64,000 nt of DNA, taken from contig FZRE01000002.1 of assembly GCA_900199655.1 (NCBI GenBank), forward strand, positions 62,001 through 126,000, in the 5' to 3' direction. Shown here piece after piece: positions 48,372 to 56,178 of this stretch; the stretch's first letter is position 1, and every line of letters begins with the position of its first letter. Source of the stretch: Prevotellaceae bacterium KH2P17. Lineage in GTDB: Bacteria > Bacteroidota > Bacteroidia > Bacteroidales > Bacteroidaceae. The notes beneath the pieces were generated by a model, which was given only the letters and a program-made list of their open reading frames with translations, had not been told where the DNA came from and did no database searches. A program made the translations under genes and the position numbers.

Positions 48372-49691
48372 ATGAGTAAAGAGTATTTCCCACAAATTGG
48401 CAAGATTCCCTTCGAGGGACCAGAAAGTAAGAACCCGATGGCTTTCCATTACTACGACGAAAACAAGGTGGTAATGGGCAAACCCATGAAAGACTGGCTC
48501 AAATTTGCCATGGCCTGGTGGCACACACTGGGACAGGCAAGCGGCGACCAGTTTGGAGGACAGACCCGAAAGTATGCCTGGGACGAGGCCGAAACGCCCC
48601 TGCAGCGCGCCAAGGACAAAATGGACGCAGGCTTCGAAATCATGGGCAAGCTCGGCATTCACTACTTCTGCTTCCATGATGTGGACCTGTGTGACGACAC
48701 CGACGACATCAACGAGTACGAAGCCAACATGAAGGCCATTACCGACTACGCCCTGCAGAAGATGCAGGCACAGCCCGACGTGCACCTGCTGTGGGGCACC
48801 GCCAACGTGTTCGGCCACCGCCGGTACATGAACGGAGCCGCTACAAACCCCGACTTCGACGTGGTTGCCCGCGCTGCCGTGCAGATAAAGAACGCCATAG
48901 ACGCCACAATAAAGCTGGGCGGAACCAACTACGTGTTCTGGGGAGGCCGCGAGGGCTACCAGAGCCTGCTAAATACAGAGATGCAGAGGGAGAAAGACCA
49001 CCTGGCCAACATGCTCGCCGCAGCCCGCGACTACGCACGGGCAAAAGGCTTCAAGGGCACCTTCCTCATCGAGCCCAAGCCCATGGAGCCCACCAAGCAC
49101 CAGTATGACGTCGACGTGGAGACGGTTATCGGCTTCCTCCGTGCACACAACCTGGACAAGGACTTCAAGGTAAACATCGAGGTGAACCACGCCACGCTGG
49201 CCGGCCACACCTTCGAGCATGAGCTCGCCGTGGCCGTAGACAACGGCATGCTGGGCTCCATCGACGCCAACCGGGGCGACTATCAGAACGGCTGGGACAC
49301 CGACCAGTTCCCTGTAGACAACTTTGAACTCACCCAGGCCATGATGCAAATCATCCGCAACGGCGGCCTCGGCAACGGCGGAAGCAACTTTGACGCCAAG
49401 CTGCGCCGCAACTCCACCGACCCCGAGGATATCTTCATAGCCCACATCTGCGGTATGGATGCCATGGCGCGCGCACTGGAGAACGCCGCAACCATACTGG
49501 AGCAGAGCCCGCTGCCCAAGATGGTAAAGGACCGTTACGCCAGCTTCGACGCCGGCAAGGGCAAGGAGTTTGAGGACGGCAAGCTCTCTCTCGAAGACCT
49601 GGTGGCCTACGCCAAGGAGCACGGAGAGCCCCGACAGACCTCCGGCAAGCAAGAACTGTACGAAACCATCGTGGCTCTTTACAGCAAGTAA
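48372..49691 (+). CDS. xylA: Xylose isomerase
   Basis: A 439-residue class II xylose isomerase from the ATG at 48372 ([20 protein letters not shown]). The frame is open further upstream, but that part overlaps xylB. Active-site segments are [25 protein letters not shown] (catalytic His), [49 protein letters not shown] and [19 protein letters not shown] (metal ligands). It converts D-xylose to D-xylulose in the cytosol. Last gene of the operon, closed by the terminator at 49728. Confidence 0.97.
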   Translation: MSKEYFPQIGKIPFEGPESKNPMAFHYYDENKVVMGKPMKDWLKFAMAWWHTLGQASGDQFGGQTRKYAWDEAETPLQRAKDKMDAGFEIMGKLGIHYFCFHDVDLCDDTDDINEYEANMKAITDYALQKMQAQPDVHLLWGTANVFGHRRYMNGAATNPDFDVVARAAVQIKNAIDATIKLGGTNYVFWGGREGYQSLLNTEMQREKDHLANMLAAARDYARAKGFKGTFLIEPKPMEPTKHQYDVDVETVIGFLRAHNLDKDFKVNIEVNHATLAGHTFEHELAVAVDNGMLGSIDANRGDYQNGWDTDQFPVDNFELTQAMMQIIRNGGLGNGGSNFDAKLRRNSTDPEDIFIAHICGMDAMARALENAATILEQSPLPKMVKDRYASFDAGKGKEFEDGKLSLEDLVAYAKEHGEPRQTSGKQELYETIVALYSK

Positions 49692-49727
49692 CGGGCACGT
49701 CAGCGCTCCGCACGCTACTATATAATA

Positions 49728-49776
49728 AGGTGCATTCCCACACCCTTCAATCCTGAAGGCGGGAATGCACCTTTTT
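49728..49776 (+). terminator. Intrinsic terminator after xylA
   Basis: Perfect 12-bp stem (AGGTGCATTCCC, 49728-49739 with 49761-49772), an inner CTTCA/TGAAG hairpin in the loop, then five T. Confidence 0.92.
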
Positions 49777-49810
49777 CTTTGCTTCTTCTGTTACCACCCG
49801 CTGCCACGTT

Positions 49811-49954
49811 ATCATCCCCTCCTCCGCCTCCCCTTTCCAAGGGGAGGATACCGGTTTGTCTCTTTGCGATATATCCTTTAAAGGCTGTTTCTTGTTAGTG
49901 GAAATGCAGCTGATGGTTCCTCACCTTAGAAAGGGGAGGTTAGGAGGGGATGAT
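49811..49954. repeat. 144-bp MITE-like element, copy C2
   Basis: Ends ATCATCCCCTC and GAGGGGATGAT, with inner CCTCCCCTTTCCAAGGGGAGG at the left and a decayed AGAAAGGGGAGG at the right. It is the same length as C1 (24551) but has a different middle. It fills the gap between xylA and ybeY, close to the ybeY stop. Confidence 0.7.
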
Positions 49955-49978
49955 GGACCGGAGAACAGAGCCTTGCCG

Positions 49979-50407
49979 CTACCGGGCAGGCATGGAGCGG
50001 AGCATGTCGAGGGCGGCATTCTCGGCCGCTTCCATGACCTCACGCTCGCCGGGGCCCTTGTCGTTGATGCCGCACAGGTGCAGCACTCCGTGTATGATGA
50101 CGCGGTGCAGTTCGTCGGCATACTCCTTGCCGAACTGCTCGGCGTTGGTGCGAACGGTGTCCAGAGAGATTACGATGTCGCCGTTGATGACGTCGCCCTC
50201 ATCGTAATCGAAGGTGATGATGTCCGTATAGTAATCGTGGCCCAGGTATTCGTTGTTCACCTCGAGTATCTTCTCGTCGCTCACGAACATGTAGCCAATC
50301 TCCCCCACCTTGCGTCCGTAGGTGGCGGCCACGGCCTTAATCCAGGCCGTAGTGGCCCGTTTCCTGATGTCCGGCATCTTAACGCCGTCTGCGTTGTATG
50401 TTATCAT
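49979..50407 (-). CDS. ybeY: Endoribonuclease YbeY (16S rRNA maturation / ribosome quality control)
   Basis: The 142-residue protein has the UPF0054 core (MFVSDEKILEVNNEYLGHDY then DIITFDY) and the metal motif HGVLHLCGINDKG. The third zinc ligand, His in E. coli (HGxLHLxGYDH), is Asp here; I believe this variant is common in Bacteroidetes, but that needs an alignment. The start codon overlaps the coaD stop by 4 bp (ATGA), so the two are translationally coupled. Confidence 0.92.
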   Translation of the reverse strand: MITYNADGVKMPDIRKRATTAWIKAVAATYGRKVGEIGYMFVSDEKILEVNNEYLGHDYYTDIITFDYDEGDVINGDIVISLDTVRTNAEQFGKEYADELHRVIIHGVLHLCGINDKGPGEREVMEAAENAALDMLRSMPAR

Positions 50408-50883
50408 TCTGCTTCGCTGTTAGCTGTTGTTTCATCGTTCTTCTTTGGAACGAAGGCCGAAGTGTCCTTGCCGAAGTGCTTCATCTCCCTTACCAGCGTG
50501 GAACTGATGCCCTGCAGCGCGGGCTCCGTAAAGAGCAGGAGCGTTTCTACGCCGCCCATGGTGCGGTTAAAGTCGGCCTGGTCGCGCTCGTACTCAAAGT
50601 CTCTGACGTTGCGCACGCCCTTGATGAGGAACCCGGCGCCCACCCTTTGGGCCAGGTCTATGGCCAAATCGGCGTACGCCACGACCTCTATGCGGGGCTC
50701 GTCGGCATAGATTTCCTTGATTGCCTGCACGCGCTGCTCGCTCGTAAAGGCGTATTTCTTCTCCGGGTTCACGCCCACGCCGATTACGATTTTATCGAAC
50801 AGCGGCAGCGCCCGCCTCACCACGGAATGGTGCCCGATGGTGTAGGGGTCGAAACTTCCTACAAACAGTCCTGTCTTCATCAT
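50404..50883 (-). CDS. coaD: Phosphopantetheine adenylyltransferase
   Basis: A 159-residue enzyme of coenzyme A synthesis, joining ATP and 4'-phosphopantetheine to make dephospho-CoA. It carries GSFDPYTIGHHSVVRRA (nucleotidyltransferase TxGH), the substrate segment IKGVRNVRDFEYE, and the ISSTLVRE C-terminal motif. The start is one of two adjacent ATGs (50883, 50880). A TTG further upstream overlaps the promoter box TACTTTTG (50903-50896) and is rejected. Head of the coaD-ybeY operon. Confidence 0.95.
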   Translation of the reverse strand: MMKTGLFVGSFDPYTIGHHSVVRRALPLFDKIVIGVGVNPEKKYAFTSEQRVQAIKEIYADEPRIEVVAYADLAIDLAQRVGAGFLIKGVRNVRDFEYERDQADFNRTMGGVETLLLFTEPALQGISSTLVREMKHFGKDTSAFVPKKNDETTANSEAE

Positions 50884-50895
50884 CTTGTTTTGATG

Positions 50896-50903
50896 CAAAA
50901 GTA
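50896..50903 (-). promoter_or_regulatory. -7 box of the coaD-ybeY operon
   Basis: TACTTTTG on the minus strand, ending 12 bp before the ATG at 50883, so a leader of about 7 nt. Confidence 0.55.
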
Positions 50904-51015
50904 CAATATTTATTTGAATTGCGTAACTATTCGGCCAACAAATTCGGCAGGCCGTAGCATGGCGGAGGAATGGTGCTGCCTACTGCCCTGCCGGCAGGGG
51001 CCCGGACGGAGGTGC

Positions 51016-51096
51016 CGTTCAAGGAGCTTGAAGCATATCTCCAAGGCTGCCGAATGGCACCTCCAAGGGGCTTGAACGATACATCTTCCGCAGCGC
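51016..51096. repeat. CTTCAAG-type intergenic repeat, copy A6
   Basis: GTTCAAG (51017-51023) and CTTGAAC (51071-51077) form the outer ends, with GAGCTTGAAGCATATCT and CTCCAAGGGG between. Member of the A family. Confidence 0.6.
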
Positions 51097-51149
51097 CTTT
51101 GTACAGGCGGTTCTGTGAAGGATGGCTAAACAGGCTGCCGGGGATGATA

Positions 51150-51233
51150 ATCAGAGGTACAGCACGGCCTCGTTGCCCTCGTTGAAGAGCAGGTCGAGGA
51201 TGCTGAGGTTGGGCAGGAAGCCGTGGCGGAGGC
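51150..51233 (-). pseudogene. Remnant of the wbqC-like 3' end (84-bp direct repeat, left copy)
   Basis: Identical at 83 of 84 positions to 53543-53626, the 3' end of the WbqC-family gene, in the same orientation. On the minus strand it encodes RHGFLPNLSILDLLFNEGNE followed by AVLYL and the stop. Upstream the similarity ends abruptly at AGCAACTTG. It is therefore a truncated copy, and with the intact gene it brackets the secreted protein and peptide cassette. Confidence 0.9.
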
Positions 51234-51239
51234 AGCAAC

Positions 51240-51454
51240 TTGTTAATTTATTTATACTTTTCAAATCAACAAACTGATGTTAAAATAAAGTGCGAAAAAC
51301 TTATAAAAAGTTAACGGAAATCATATTTTCAGCCCTAAATCATCCAACCTAACAAAATAAAAGCTAATATTGCGGTAAATTGTATTTACCGAACTAAGTT
51401 GACCACACACTGCTTTTTAAAGGAGAGTTAATATAATTTTTAAATACAACGCTT
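51240..51454 (+). promoter_or_regulatory. AT-rich upstream region of the cassette with an 8-bp inverted repeat
   Basis: This 215-bp stretch is clearly more AT-rich than the rest of the window. CGGTAAAT (51373-51380) and ATTTACCG (51384-51391) form a perfect inverted repeat with a 3-nt spacer, a candidate operator. No canonical TAnnTTTG box is clear. Confidence 0.45.
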
Positions 51455-53089
51455 ATGAGAAACAATTTACGTTTAATTGTGTCAGTCCTCGCAGGGTTAT
51501 GCTCTACAGGCTTGATGGCTCAAGTTACATCAATTACTGACGGATACTATCGTATCAAGAACGCTGCAACCCGTGCGGACGGAAAGCAGTATGTGTACGT
51601 TACAGGCAAGTACGAAGCTCAGCCCAACGCCACTCACGACGAGGCTGTGACGCTTCCCGGCACCGTTATTCACCTCAATGTAGCCGACACTACCATCAAT
51701 GCAGAGGCCGTGTACAATGTAAAAACACTTCGCTCGCAGGGCGTCGACGTCATCAACGGGTACCTGCTGCCGGCACTGGACAAGGTGCGTACGGAGCTGA
51801 AAGCTAAGCTAAAAGAGAAATTGGGCAGTGATGCTCTTGCGCAATTCGCCTATAGCATCTTTGAGAACGATGTCCTTGACAAGTGGGATCTGAACATGCA
51901 CATGAAGCCGGTTACTACCAGCGACGGCCGTGCAGCCTACTATGCGTACGCCACAGTGCCGTCTATGCAGCCGCTGGTTGACTTCTGGAAGACTTGGGGT
52001 CCATTCGCCGGAGGTGCCCTGGACTCATATCCTGACTTGAAAGCAGCGCTTGAACGCGGCGACGCTACGGCAACCTGGAAGGCCGTGGAACAGCTGGCTT
52101 ACGGGAAGATAGTTGCCACCTTCGGCGCCGACAATGCCATGACGCAACTCGTAAAGGGATATATCGACAACGATCGCATACACAACGGCATGACCTACTA
52201 CCTCATCTCGGGCGGCATCAACAAAGTAGATACGAACCAAACTGCCTACGATCCGAACAATCCTACAGGCACCGCACACAACGAATACGACGGTTCAAAA
52301 GCTGAATTCGACTTTGCCAACAACAACGCCGACAACTACTGGGGCCCCGAACTGCCTGCAGCAGGCGATGCCGGCATGTGGATATTGGAGAAAGTTGACG
52401 CTGACAATTACTTCAGCGTGAAGCCTTCGGCCAAGATGAAGGGCCTCAACGGCAAGTACTACACCACCCTCTACACCGACTTCCCGTTCCAGATTGTGGG
52501 CGACATGACGGCCTACACCATTGAAGGCGTGAACGAGAAAGATGCCAATGGCTACGCTTTCGCCCGCGTAAAGAGCCTCGGCGGAGCAGGAACTGTTGTG
52601 CCTGCGCAGACTGCAGTGGTGCTGGAGTGCCCGTCGGAGAACGTGGCCGACAACCAACTGCTGCCCACCGGGACGGAAGAACCTGCCACCAGCAGCAACC
52701 GACTGTGCGGTAACTTCTTCGCGACAGCCATCAGCGGCATGACTGCTACTGACGGCACAGGGGCCACTCATGCCGTTACGTACAGCAACCTGCGCGCTTT
52801 CAACATCAGTACCAGCGATGCCAAGAACCCCATAGGCTTCTATAAGGTGAGCAGCAACGTAACAACCATTCCGGGTAACAAGGCTTTTCTCGTGCTTACC
52901 GATGCCGAGGCACAGGCCAAAGGCTTCTACCTCATGTTCGAGGACGGCTCTACAACGGGCATAGAGCAGATAGAAACGCCTGCCGAAAACCTGAACCATG
53001 CCGTTATCTACGACCTGCAGGGCCGCCGAGTGACAAATCCGGGCAAGGGCATCTACATCGTGAACGGAAAGAAAGTTATCATTAAATAA
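51455..53089 (+). CDS. Secreted protein of unknown function with C-terminal sorting-like tail
   Basis: A 544-residue protein with a signal peptide (MRNNLRLIVSVLAGLCSTGL then MAQ). The body starts ITDGYYRIKNAATRADGKQY, a form common in secreted Prevotella proteins, and contains no catalytic motif I recognise. The last 80 residues end IYDLQGRRVTNPGKGIYIVN then GKKVIIK. This resembles the type IX secretion C-terminal signal seen in Prevotella, so export and possibly surface attachment are inferred. A 65-residue peptide gene follows after 19 bp. The unit lies between the two 84-bp repeats. Confidence 0.75.
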   Translation: MRNNLRLIVSVLAGLCSTGLMAQVTSITDGYYRIKNAATRADGKQYVYVTGKYEAQPNATHDEAVTLPGTVIHLNVADTTINAEAVYNVKTLRSQGVDVINGYLLPALDKVRTELKAKLKEKLGSDALAQFAYSIFENDVLDKWDLNMHMKPVTTSDGRAAYYAYATVPSMQPLVDFWKTWGPFAGGALDSYPDLKAALERGDATATWKAVEQLAYGKIVATFGADNAMTQLVKGYIDNDRIHNGMTYYLISGGINKVDTNQTAYDPNNPTGTAHNEYDGSKAEFDFANNNADNYWGPELPAAGDAGMWILEKVDADNYFSVKPSAKMKGLNGKYYTTLYTDFPFQIVGDMTAYTIEGVNEKDANGYAFARVKSLGGAGTVVPAQTAVVLECPSENVADNQLLPTGTEEPATSSNRLCGNFFATAISGMTATDGTGATHAVTYSNLRAFNISTSDAKNPIGFYKVSSNVTTIPGNKAFLVLTDAEAQAKGFYLMFEDGSTTGIEQIETPAENLNHAVIYDLQGRRVTNPGKGIYIVNGKKVIIK

Positions 53090-53108
53090 GTAAGGGAGGA
53101 AACGAAAT

Positions 53109-53306
53109 ATGAAAAAGACATATCTATTACCCGCATGTGAGATAGTGAAGCTGAACCTTGGCGACCAACTGCTGGACGACAAGTTCGGTAATCAGAGCGG
53201 CGTTCCCGTAGGCGGCGATGAAGAAGTAGGAGGCTTCGAGTCGAAGCCGGGCAAATTCTTTGAAACCGAGGAACTGCCCAAATACGATGTCTGGGAGCAA
53301 CAGTAG
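53109..53306 (+). CDS. Small peptide (65 aa) of the MKK..PxxE type, function unknown
   Basis: Starts MKKTYLLPACEIVKLNLGDQ, with no signal peptide, and continues with a polar Gly/Glu-rich tail (PVGGDEEVGGFESKPGKF). Such short proteins are common beside secreted-protein genes in Prevotella but have no known function. It has one cysteine. It lies 19 bp after the secreted protein gene and is followed by a strong terminator, so the two form one unit. The N-terminal leader-like part followed by a small variable tail recalls ribosomal peptide precursors, but no maturation enzyme is nearby. Confidence 0.65.
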   Translation: MKKTYLLPACEIVKLNLGDQLLDDKFGNQSGVPVGGDEEVGGFESKPGKFFETEELPKYDVWEQQ

Positions 53307-53341
53307 CAGTTGCCCTGCGGCTTGCAGGCCGTCCCGGTAAC

Positions 53342-53393
53342 AAGCCCCGCTTCCGCCTTTCGTTCAAGTAAAGGCCGGAGCGGGGCTTTTCTT
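53342..53393 (+). terminator. Intrinsic terminator of the cassette
   Basis: Long GC stem, AAGCCCCGCTTCCGCCTTT (53342-53360) with 53370-53388, one or two mismatches, then a T-rich run. It ends the secreted protein and peptide unit. Confidence 0.88.
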
Positions 53394-53437
53394 GCGGTCT
53401 CGTTTGCACCCTTTCGGGGAAAGAAAGCAGGCTTGCG

Positions 53438-53509
53438 GGAACTTTCGACAAGTGTCGCACGATTATCAGACAGGTGTCACACATTCGTTCGACACTTGTC
53501 GCAAGTTCC
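53438..53509. repeat. 72-bp triple-palindrome element, copy B3
   Basis: GGAACTTT, palindromes at 53446, 53468 (AGACA variant) and 53490 (22-bp period), end GCAAGTTCC. It lies between the convergent peptide gene and wbqC-like gene. Confidence 0.8.
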
Positions 53510-53543
53510 AAGAAGATACATTCGGGTTGTTTTTTTGTGCTTA

Positions 53544-54203
53544 TCAGAGGTACAGCACGGCCTCGTTGCCCTCGTTGAAGAGCAGGTCGAGGATGCTGAG
53601 GTTGGGCAGGAAGCCATGGCGGAGGCGGTAGACCTGGTAGTAAGGGCGGGGCCGGAAGGCGGCATCGGGCAGGGGATGCTTGGGGCGGATGGCGTCGCGG
53701 AAATCGGCGAAGGGCGCCGCGGGCTGGCTTTCCGGGCTGCAGCTGCCCTCGGGAGCGGGCGCATCGGCCGTGCCTACGTACGTTTCGGTAGGCCTGATGG
53801 TGGGCTCTATGTCGAGCAACCGGCAGATGCAGTGCGTAAGCTCGAGGTTGAAATCGAAGAGAAACTCCCACTTGCGCTCGAAGAAAGGGCGCAGGTCGTC
53901 GGCATAGTAATCAAAGAACGGGCTCTCGCCGTAGGCCGAGAGCAGCGCGTTCCAGTGCAGGTGGCGCCAGTTGCCGTGGTTGCTGATGCGTACGTCGCGC
54001 ATCAGGCACTTCGCATTCTCGTACCTTTGAATGGGCACGGTGAGCGTCTGCGGGCCGTTGACGGCCGCTATGACGCAGCGGTTGCGGTAGGTCTGCTTCA
54101 CGTAGTTGTCGTGGCGCTCGAGCAGGCACACGTCGTATCGGACCAGCTTCTGGTACCACTGCACGGGCCCGAAGTAGGTGGAAGAAAGCAGGGCTGTGGT
54201 CAT
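53544..54203 (-). CDS. WbqC-family protein
   Basis: A 219-residue protein from the ATG at 54203 (MTTALLSSTYFGPVQWYQKL), matching the WbqC-like family (YVKQTYRNRCVIAAVNGPQT, HLHWNALLSAYGESPFFDYY). Relatives occur in O-antigen loci and are sometimes called glycine or aminotransferase-like, but no reaction is established. An open frame continues upstream inside the signal peptidase gene and is not used. The start overlaps that gene by 4 bp. The 3' end is duplicated at 51150. Confidence 0.85.
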   Translation of the reverse strand: MTTALLSSTYFGPVQWYQKLVRYDVCLLERHDNYVKQTYRNRCVIAAVNGPQTLTVPIQRYENAKCLMRDVRISNHGNWRHLHWNALLSAYGESPFFDYYADDLRPFFERKWEFLFDFNLELTHCICRLLDIEPTIRPTETYVGTADAPAPEGSCSPESQPAAPFADFRDAIRPKHPLPDAAFRPRPYYQVYRLRHGFLPNLSILDLLFNEGNEAVLYL

Positions 54204-54718
54204 GGGATGGGGCGTAGCAGGCGGTCGCGGCGCAGGTGGTAGCCGTCGAGGTTGTAAACCACAACGAATGCGCGGCCAATAATGTTGCGTTCGGGTACCA
54301 GCAGCTGGCTGCGGCCGGCGGCGGAGTGGACCAGATAGTGGCTGCGGACTGCGTACTCGCACAGCTGACAGTCGGCGGGAATGACGAAAGCCTTGCCGTA
54401 GGCCGTGATGGTATCGCCCGGAACGGCGCACACGCGGCCCAGGAGCACGCAGCTGTTGAGGCTGTCGGGGTTGTCGAAAGCAATGAAGTCGCCCTTGCGC
54501 ACGGGCCTTCTCATCACGCGCGAGTATCTGAAGAAGGAGCTGCCTCCGGTGCGCAGGCCATAGCTCCAGCGGTTCACCATCACCCTGTCGCCCCGGAGCA
54601 GCTGTGGCTCCAGGCTCTTGTCAGGTACTGTGTAGATGGTGAATGCCAGGGCGCGAAAGACCAGCATGAGCAAGCAAGTGACCAGTAGCGCCATCAGAAA
54701 CTTGAAGGCATTCCTCAT
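54200..54718 (-). CDS. Short signal peptidase I paralog lacking the catalytic lysine
   Basis: The 172-residue S26-family protein has one N-terminal membrane helix (FKFLMALLVTCLLMLVFRAL), box B with the nucleophile Ser35 (VPDKSLEPQLLRGDRVMVNR), and box D/E (VLLGRVCAVPGDTITAYGKA). In E. coli LepB the general base Lys145 stands in YIKRAVGLPGD; the matching position here is Gly94. The neighbouring full-length LepB keeps this lysine (YVKRCVGLPG). It may be inactive, work as a partner of LepB, or use another base. It starts 4 bp from the lepB stop. Confidence 0.82.
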   Translation of the reverse strand: MRNAFKFLMALLVTCLLMLVFRALAFTIYTVPDKSLEPQLLRGDRVMVNRWSYGLRTGGSSFFRYSRVMRRPVRKGDFIAFDNPDSLNSCVLLGRVCAVPGDTITAYGKAFVIPADCQLCEYAVRSHYLVHSAAGRSQLLVPERNIIGRAFVVVYNLDGYHLRRDRLLRPIP

Positions 54719-54722
54719 GTTT

Positions 54723-56171
54723 CTATTTGATATCGTCGACCCAGCGGAACAGTCGGCTCCACCGAACGCCTCCGAAGCCCTTGCGGTCGGGGTCGGAAGA
54801 CCACCAGATGAAGATAGGCTTGCCCACGATATGGTCCTCGGGCACGAAGCCCCAGTAGCGTGAGTCGGCCGAGTTGTGGCGGTTGTCGCCCATCATCCAG
54901 TAGTAGTCCATCTTGAAAGTATAGCTGTGGGCGAGCCGTCCGTTGATGTAAATCTGGTTGTTCTTAACGGTCAGCTCGTTGTTCTCGTACACCCGGATGG
55001 GGCGCTCGTAGAGGGCGATGTTCTTCAGGCTTAGCTGCACGGTGGCTCCTCGCTTGGGTATCCACACGGGTCCGTAGTTGTCGCGCGTCCAGCCGGTAAC
55101 GGCGTTGAGCGGATAGAGGTCGCCCGTGGTGGCATCTGTATTCAGTCGGATGCTCTGCACCAGGTCCTTGCGGCCCTTGAGATAAGCCACGGCGTGTTTC
55201 GTAAGGGGCATGTAGCCGCTCTGGTTCAGGCTCGTGAGGTCTTCCATCGAGATGCCGAGCTCCTTCAGCACATCGTCGGGGATGTCCCGTTTCAGCTTCA
55301 CGTAGTAGGTGTACTGCACGTTCTCGGGCTCTTTGTTGGGCTTGCCGTCGAGGTACACGATGCGGTTCTTAATCTGGAGTGTCTGCCCCGGCAGTCCCAC
55401 ACAGCGCTTGACGTAGTTCTCGCGGCGGTCGGTGGGCCGGCTGCTGATGTCGCCGTACTCGTTTGGATTGTTGGCTATGTAGTTTCGCCCGATGGCATAA
55501 AGGCGGGCGAAGTAATCGTGCTGTTCCTGTGCATTGAGCGTCGAGGGGTCTACGGGGTTGGGATTGTTCTGCTGGTCAATCTGCTGACCGAAGGAATAGG
55601 CCATCTGGTAGAAGTCTGCTGCCTGCCACCGTTCCTCGCTCACGATGGTATCGCCGGCGGGATAGTTGAACACCACGATGTCGTTCAGCTTCACATGGCC
55701 CAGCCCCTTCACGCGTCTGTAGTCCCAGTGGGGCCAGTCTATGTAGCTTTTAGTCTTGATAATGGGCAGCGTGTGCTGTGTAAGCGGCATGGTGAGGGGG
55801 GTCTGCGGGATGCGCGGACCGTAGCTCACCTTGCTCACGAAGAGGTAATCGCCGGTGAGGAGGCTCTTCTCCAGCGATGATGAAGGGATGACGTAGTTCT
55901 GGAAAAAGAACTGGTTGATGAAGTAGACGGCCACCAACGCGAACACCAGTGCATCGACCCAGCTCATCAGGAAGCGCACAGGGCGCTCGCTGTCTTTCCA
56001 CCATTGCCAGCGTATTCGTTTGGTTATATAAGCGTCGTAGATAAAAGGAACGACGATTAAGCCCCACCAACTCTTCACCCAAAAGAGGAAGATGAGATAC
56101 AAAAGCAGTACAATGGCAAACTTGGCCCATTGTACCTTCATGTTCAGTTGCCTTTTTTCCTTGTCAATCAT
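54723..56171 (-). CDS. lepB: Signal peptidase I (large Bacteroidetes form)
   Basis: A 482-residue enzyme with two or three N-terminal membrane helices. The catalytic Ser is in IPSSSLEKSLLTGDYLFVSK and the Lys in NYVKRCVGLPGQTL. A C-terminal box MMGDNRHNSADSRYWGFVPE follows. It cleaves signal peptides of exported proteins at the periplasmic face. It is longer than E. coli LepB (324) because of an insertion between the two catalytic boxes (about 155-250), usual in this phylum. It lies in an operon with dapB upstream and the short paralog downstream. Confidence 0.95.
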   Translation of the reverse strand: MIDKEKRQLNMKVQWAKFAIVLLLYLIFLFWVKSWWGLIVVPFIYDAYITKRIRWQWWKDSERPVRFLMSWVDALVFALVAVYFINQFFFQNYVIPSSSLEKSLLTGDYLFVSKVSYGPRIPQTPLTMPLTQHTLPIIKTKSYIDWPHWDYRRVKGLGHVKLNDIVVFNYPAGDTIVSEERWQAADFYQMAYSFGQQIDQQNNPNPVDPSTLNAQEQHDYFARLYAIGRNYIANNPNEYGDISSRPTDRRENYVKRCVGLPGQTLQIKNRIVYLDGKPNKEPENVQYTYYVKLKRDIPDDVLKELGISMEDLTSLNQSGYMPLTKHAVAYLKGRKDLVQSIRLNTDATTGDLYPLNAVTGWTRDNYGPVWIPKRGATVQLSLKNIALYERPIRVYENNELTVKNNQIYINGRLAHSYTFKMDYYWMMGDNRHNSADSRYWGFVPEDHIVGKPIFIWWSSDPDRKGFGGVRWSRLFRWVDDIK

Positions 56172-56178
56172 TGCTGTG

